From DAIRET01 sp036795455 (GTDB lineage Bacteria > Bacteroidota > Ignavibacteria > Ignavibacteriales > Ignavibacteriaceae), in contig DAIRET010000110.1 of NCBI GenBank assembly GCA_036795455.1, positions 1-9,451 of the forward strand: DNA of 9,451 nucleotides, given 5' to 3'. The position numbers were made by a program, and so were the translations under genes. Positions 5,356 to 9,451 of the stretch are shown here, one piece after another (position 1 is the stretch's first letter; each line of letters begins with the position of its first letter). The notes beneath the pieces are model-generated. The model did not search any database and had not been told where the DNA came from. It saw only the letters and a list, made by a program, of their open reading frames with translations.

Positions 5356-7788
5356 ATGGTTATTATGTTAAAACAAGAAATTCTTCAAAACGAAAAAATT
5401 ATATGTTATCACTGCGGTGATGACTGTCCTTCAAATACGATTAGGATTGAAGATAAATATTTTTGCTGCGAAGGGTGTAAGCTTGTTTATGAAATCCTCG
5501 AAGAAAACCAGCTTTGTAAATACTATTCAATAGAAGATAAACCGGGGAAAAAACAGAATGTATTCTTCCATAAAGAAAAGTATTCATACCTGGATGATGA
5601 AGATTTAATTAAACAGTTGCTCGATTTCTCCGAAGGCGATCTTGCCCGTGTATCTTTTGTAATCCCTTCGATGCACTGTAGTTCATGTATTTGGCTGCTT
5701 GAAAATCTCCACAAGATTAATCCCGCTTTTGTAAGTTCAAGAGTAGATTTTCTGAATAAAACTCTTACACTGACTTTCAATAAAAAAAGTATTACGTTAA
5801 GACAGGTTGTTGAACTTCTTGCTTCAATCGGTTATGAACCGGAAATAAAATATGACCTGATTGAGAAGAAGAAAAAAGTTGACGTAAACAAAAAACTTTA
5901 TTATAAAATCGGGATTGCCGGATTTGCTTTCGGTAATATAATGCTGTTAAGTTTCCCGGAGTATCTTGCAATCGATGAATCAAGTCTTGGTCTGAAAGGA
6001 ATTTTCGGATGGCTTAGTATCATTATATCGCTTCCGCTATTCTTTTACAGCGGCTCGGATTATCTCATCTCCGCATATAAAGGATTGAGAAGAAAGATTA
6101 TCAATATTGATGTTCCTCTTGCGCTGGGTATCATCTTTCTATTTTTCAGAAGTGTTTATGAAATCGCATTTCAAGTTGGTGCCGGTTATCTTGATTCGTT
6201 AGCGGGATTACTATTCTTTATGAATCTCGGAAGGTTGTTTCAAAACAAAACTTTTGAAACCCTCAATTTTGAAAGAGACTATAAATCGTTTTTTCCGCTT
6301 GCTGTATCAGTAAAAGTTAAGGGGATAGAATCAACCATGCCGATTTCCCGATTGAAAAGCGGGGACAAAATTGTGATTCGTAATAATGAACTAATACCCG
6401 CTGATGCAGTTCTTTATCTCGGTGAAGCGAATATTGATTACAGTTTTGTTACGGGTGAATCACTCCCCGTAAAAAAGAATCCGGGTGAAATTATTTACGC
6501 CGGCGGCAGACAAACCGGAAGTGCAATAGAACTGGAAGTGATAAAAGAAGTATCGCAAAGTTATTTAACCCGTTTGTGGAATGAAAATAAAATCAAAAGA
6601 GAAGAAGAACACGGAGTTAGTATGCTTGCAAATAAAATTAGCAGGTATTTTACACCGGCAATTCTCTTCATCGCTCTTGCTGCCGCTTTATACTGGATTC
6701 AGTACGATATAAGAACTGCAGTAAATGTTTTTACAGCGGTTCTGATTATTGCTTGTCCTTGTGCTCTCGCTCTTTCGACACCTTTTACAATGGGAAATGC
6801 AATTAGAATCCTCGGCAAAAACAAGTTCTACCTTAAAAACACAGCCGTTATTGAAAGACTGAATAAGATTGATACTGTAGTGTTTGATAAAACGGGGACA
6901 ATTACACAATCAGGTGAGTTTGAAATCTCTTTTGTCGGGAATGAATTTACTGATTATGAAAGAGAAATTATCAAATCTCTTGTAAAAAATTCTACCCATC
7001 CTTTGAGCCTAAAGATAGCGGAATATCTCGGTGAATGCTCTTCTACATATAAAATTTCTGATTATGAAGAAATTTCCGGCGAAGGAATTGAAGCCTTAAT
7101 TGACAACAAAAGTGTAAAAGCAGGCAGCAGAAGTTTTATCGCAAGCAAAGGTTTTGTTAATGAAACAAGAGGTGATTTTAATACTAAAGTATATATTAGT
7201 ATTGACAGAGATAACAAAGGTTTCTTCCTTATAAAAAACAGTTACCGCGCAGGACTTGAATCACTCATAACTGAATTGAAAAAAGATAAAGAAATTCATT
7301 TGATAACAGGCGACAATGAAGGTGAAAAAACAAACCTGCTGAATTATTTCCCTGATGAAAGTAAACTGAATTTTCATCAAACCCCGGTTGACAAATTAGA
7401 GTACATCAATCGCTTAAATGAATCATCGAAGAAAGTTTTAATGCTCGGGGACGGATTAAATGATGCCGGGGCATTGGCAAATAGTTACGTGGGTGTAACA
7501 ATATCGGAAAGCAGTTCTTACTTCTCGCCCGCTTGCGATGGAATACTGGACGCTTCACGCTTTCCTCAATTAGTAAAGTATTTAAATTTTGCAAAGACAA
7601 GCAATAATATTGTCGTTATGAGTTTTATAATTTCATTAATGTATAACGTAATCGGTATTTCGGTTGCGGTTCAGGGTTTACTTTCACCAATCTTCGCTGC
7701 TATTTTAATGCCTGTCAGCTCGATTTCGGTAGTTTTATTTGCTACGTTATCAACATCTTTTTTAGGAAAAAGAAGAGGTTTGTTGTAA
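5356..7788 (+). CDS. ccoI: Cu+-transporting P1B-type ATPase for cbb3 oxidase assembly
   Basis: Copper-pumping ATPase (CcoI/FixI, CtpA-like) that exports Cu+ from the cytoplasm for insertion into the CuB site of cbb3 oxidase. Domains along the 810 residues: an N-terminal Cys-rich metal-binding domain with C17, C20, C24, C37, C38 and C41 (about 15-60); an HMA domain with MHCSSC (C108, C111); four predicted helices (about 185-295); an actuator domain with TGES (367-370); the membrane CPC motif (467-469) in the ion path; the phosphorylation motif D511-KTGT; STHPLS (546-551), the nucleotide-binding HP motif; TGDN (651-654); hinge GDGLNDA (698-704); and a final helix pair with YN (763-764) and MPVSS (785-789). 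The Cys-rich domain plus HMA and the adjacent ccoS and ccoN favour CcoI over CopA. Two starts are possible (5356 or the ATG at 5365); neither has a visible Shine-Dalgarno. It overlaps ccoS by one base. Confidence 0.95.
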   Translation: MVIMLKQEILQNEKIICYHCGDDCPSNTIRIEDKYFCCEGCKLVYEILEENQLCKYYSIEDKPGKKQNVFFHKEKYSYLDDEDLIKQLLDFSEGDLARVSFVIPSMHCSSCIWLLENLHKINPAFVSSRVDFLNKTLTLTFNKKSITLRQVVELLASIGYEPEIKYDLIEKKKKVDVNKKLYYKIGIAGFAFGNIMLLSFPEYLAIDESSLGLKGIFGWLSIIISLPLFFYSGSDYLISAYKGLRRKIINIDVPLALGIIFLFFRSVYEIAFQVGAGYLDSLAGLLFFMNLGRLFQNKTFETLNFERDYKSFFPLAVSVKVKGIESTMPISRLKSGDKIVIRNNELIPADAVLYLGEANIDYSFVTGESLPVKKNPGEIIYAGGRQTGSAIELEVIKEVSQSYLTRLWNENKIKREEEHGVSMLANKISRYFTPAILFIALAAALYWIQYDIRTAVNVFTAVLIIACPCALALSTPFTMGNAIRILGKNKFYLKNTAVIERLNKIDTVVFDKTGTITQSGEFEISFVGNEFTDYEREIIKSLVKNSTHPLSLKIAEYLGECSSTYKISDYEEISGEGIEALIDNKSVKAGSRSFIASKGFVNETRGDFNTKVYISIDRDNKGFFLIKNSYRAGLESLITELKKDKEIHLITGDNEGEKTNLLNYFPDESKLNFHQTPVDKLEYINRLNESSKKVLMLGDGLNDAGALANSYVGVTISESSSYFSPACDGILDASRFPQLVKYLNFAKTSNNIVVMSFIISLMYNVIGISVAVQGLLSPIFAAILMPVSSISVVLFATLSTSFLGKRRGLL

Positions 7789-7985
7789 TGAGCGTAATAG
7801 CCGTTTTAATAATTTGTAGTTTAATTGTAGCAGCCGGTTTTCTCATCGCTTTTCTTTGGGCAGTAAGGTCGGGGCAGTATGAAGATAAATATACACCGTC
7901 GGTACGCATCCTTTTTGATGATGAGAATGAATCCGATAGTAAGCTCGGTAATAATTTTGATAAATTAAATTCGGAGAAGTCTTGA
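7788..7985 (+). CDS. ccoS: cbb3-type cytochrome oxidase assembly protein CcoS
   Basis: Small single-helix membrane protein required for maturation of cbb3 oxidase; in Rhodobacter, loss of CcoS gives an enzyme lacking its heme b and copper cofactors. The 65 residues have one N-terminal helix (about 2-26) followed by the family signature GQYEDKYTPSVRILFDD (29-45) and a short acidic, low-complexity tail. Length and motif are typical. The start codon overlaps the ccoI stop (TAATG), with GAGG at 7775-7778 as ribosome binding site, and the stop overlaps the ccoN start (TGATG). The three genes are therefore probably translated in a coupled way. Confidence 0.93.
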   Translation: MSVIAVLIICSLIVAAGFLIAFLWAVRSGQYEDKYTPSVRILFDDENESDSKLGNNFDKLNSEKS

Positions 7986-7987
7986 TG
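7973..7987 (+). promoter_or_regulatory. Ribosome binding site and overlapping start for ccoN
   Basis: GGAG (7973-7976) is eight bases before the ATG at 7985, whose first base is the last base of the ccoS TGA stop. This supports 7985 rather than the second in-frame ATG at 7991, which would be 14 bases from the same motif. Confidence 0.65.
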
Positions 7988-9451
7988 CAAATGGAGACAT
8001 TTAAATACGATAACAAGATAGTTAAAGCATTTACAATAGCTACTGCATTCTGGGGGTTTATAGGAATGCTTGTCGGTTTGTTGATTGCTGTTCAGATTTA
8101 TATTCCCGCATTAAATTTTGAGATTCCGTATCTAACATTCAGCAGGATCCGCCCAATACATACAAATGCGGTAATATTTGCTTTTGTCGGGAACGGGATT
8201 TTCATGGGAATTTATTATTCACTCCAACGATTATGTAAAGCGAGGATGTATAACGATCTCCTAAGCTGGATTCATTTTTGGGGCTGGCAGTTGATAATTG
8301 CACTTGCTGCGGTTACACTAGCATTAGGATTAACTACAAGTAAAGAATATGCCGAACTCGAATGGCCTATCGATATTCTTATAGCTGTTGTTTGGGTTAT
8401 TTTCGGAATAAATGTTTTCGGTACGATTGTTAAAAGACGAGAAAAACATATGTACGTCGCAATATGGTTTTATATAGCGACTATTGTTACGGTAGCAGTT
8501 CTGCATATAATTAATTCTATCGAAATTCCGGTTTCCTTTATGAAAAGCTACCCGGTTTACGCAGGTGTTCAGGATGCGTTGGTTCAGTGGTGGTACGGAC
8601 ATAATGCAGTTGCATTCTTTCTAACTACACCTTATCTCGGATTGATGTATTATTTCCTTCCGAAAGCTGCAAATAGACCTGTCTATTCATATAGATTATC
8701 CATAATTCATTTTTGGGCTCTGATATTCATTTATATTTGGGCTGGACCTCATCATTTACTTTATACATCGTTACCCGACTGGGCTCAATCTCTCGGTACA
8801 GTGTTTTCAATTATGCTTATTGCTCCTTCATGGGGTGGAATGATAAATGGTTTATTGACACTGAGAGGAGTTTGGGATAAAGTAAGAGAAGAACCGGTTC
8901 TGAAATTCATGGTAGTAGCGGTGACAGCCTACGGTATGGCTACACTTGAAGGACCGCTTTTAGCACTAAAGAGTGTTAATGCACTTTTCCATTATACTGA
9001 TTGGATAATTTCTCATGTTCATATCGGGGCATTGGGTTGGAACGGCTTTTTAACTTTTAGTGTCCTGTACTGGCTTATACCCAAGTTGTATAAAACCAAT
9101 CTTTATTCAAAAAAACTTGCCAACTTTCACTTCTGGATCGGTTTTCTCGGGATAGTATTTTATGCTTCTTCGATGTATTGGTCTGCAATCACGCAAACTT
9201 TAATGTGGAAGCAATTCACACCTGAAGGATTACTTCAATACCCTAATTTCCTTGAAACGGTATTACAGATTGTCCCGATGTATTTTATCAGGTCTTTAGG
9301 AGGATTGCTCTATTTAACCGGGGTTATTGTAATGGTTTATAATCTTGTTAAAACTGCTAAACAAGGTTCGTTTGTTGATGATGAAGAAGCACAAGCTGCC
9401 CCACTTGTAATCGCACATGAGAAATACAAAAAAGGATGGGGACACAGATGG
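7985..9451 (+). CDS. ccoN: cbb3-type cytochrome c oxidase subunit I, CcoN (3' partial; probable CcoNO fusion)
   Basis: Catalytic subunit of the C-type heme-copper oxidase, which reduces O2 with high affinity. The frame stays open for 489 codons to the window edge with no stop. Expected ligands are all present: H59 (heme b, in RIRPIHTNAVIFAFVGN), H206 (CuB, in WWYGHNAV), H256/H257 (CuB, in WAGPHHLLYT), Y250 six residues before them as the C-family cross-linked Tyr, H344 (heme b3) and H346 (heme b) in SHVHIGALGW. E322 in LEGPLLALKS matches a conserved glutamate near the active site. About twelve helices end near residue 455. The tail continues with an acidic linker (464-469), then HEKYKKGWGHRW, which looks like the entry to a CcoO-type segment. 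Separate CcoN proteins normally end near here, so a CcoN-CcoO fusion as in many Bacteroidota is likely but unproven. Confidence 0.96.
   Translation, partial: MQMETFKYDNKIVKAFTIATAFWGFIGMLVGLLIAVQIYIPALNFEIPYLTFSRIRPIHTNAVIFAFVGNGIFMGIYYSLQRLCKARMYNDLLSWIHFWGWQLIIALAAVTLALGLTTSKEYAELEWPIDILIAVVWVIFGINVFGTIVKRREKHMYVAIWFYIATIVTVAVLHIINSIEIPVSFMKSYPVYAGVQDALVQWWYGHNAVAFFLTTPYLGLMYYFLPKAANRPVYSYRLSIIHFWALIFIYIWAGPHHLLYTSLPDWAQSLGTVFSIMLIAPSWGGMINGLLTLRGVWDKVREEPVLKFMVVAVTAYGMATLEGPLLALKSVNALFHYTDWIISHVHIGALGWNGFLTFSVLYWLIPKLYKTNLYSKKLANFHFWIGFLGIVFYASSMYWSAITQTLMWKQFTPEGLLQYPNFLETVLQIVPMYFIRSLGGLLYLTGVIVMVYNLVKTAKQGSFVDDEEAQAAPLVIAHEKYKKGWGHRW

Noticed and set aside
8330..8602. Minus-strand open frame of 90 codons
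   Set aside because: It is antisense to ccoN, whose ligands on both sides of it are in one intact frame; its translation has no family features.

Overview
The window is a dense, single-strand run of aerobic respiration genes. It encodes most of one heme-copper oxygen reductase and the start of a second. The DNA is A+T-rich. Genes are packed with gaps of 0-12 bases or short overlaps, except for one 44-base gap. No RNA gene, mobile element or CRISPR array was seen, and no stretch over 300 bases lacks a gene. The best guess for the source is a member of the Bacteroidota/Ignavibacteriota (FCB) group. This is an inference from the A2-type oxidase signature, the ccoI-ccoS-ccoN order, a CcoN that seems to run on into CcoO, and base composition. 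No 16S or other marker is present to confirm it.

Region 1 (about 1-3946) is an aa3-type cytochrome c oxidase operon in the order subunit I (5' end cut off), III, IV, II, then the heme O synthase CtaB. Subunit I holds all heme and CuB ligands. It carries YSHPAVY in helix VI, where the usual glutamate of GHPEVY is absent, which marks the A2 subfamily of type A heme-copper oxidases. Subunit II has a complete CuA site but no fused cytochrome c domain.

Region 2 (3956-5311) is an unusual 451-residue protein. It has about eight membrane helices followed by a C-terminal monoheme cytochrome c domain (CAACH, distal Met). I do not recognise the membrane part as a named family. By position and topology it may feed electrons to the CuA site of the neighbouring oxidase. 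Its membrane part may be a 4+4 helix internal duplication.

Region 3 (5312-5355) is the only real gap. It holds a perfect 7-bp inverted repeat whose interior overlaps the palindrome GCGATCGC, directly in front of the next start codon.

Region 4 (5356-9451) is the start of a cbb3 oxidase operon: ccoI (copper-exporting P1B ATPase for oxidase maturation), ccoS (small assembly protein) and ccoN (catalytic subunit). The three are joined by one-base TAATG and TGATG overlaps. ccoN is still open at the window end, after its last membrane helix, and probably continues into CcoO.

Together the window would equip a cell with an A-type (usually low-affinity) and a C-type (usually high-affinity) oxidase, plus some of their cofactor supply (heme O synthesis, copper delivery). 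Heme A synthase, Sco-type copper chaperones, and ccoP, ccoG and ccoH are not in the window.
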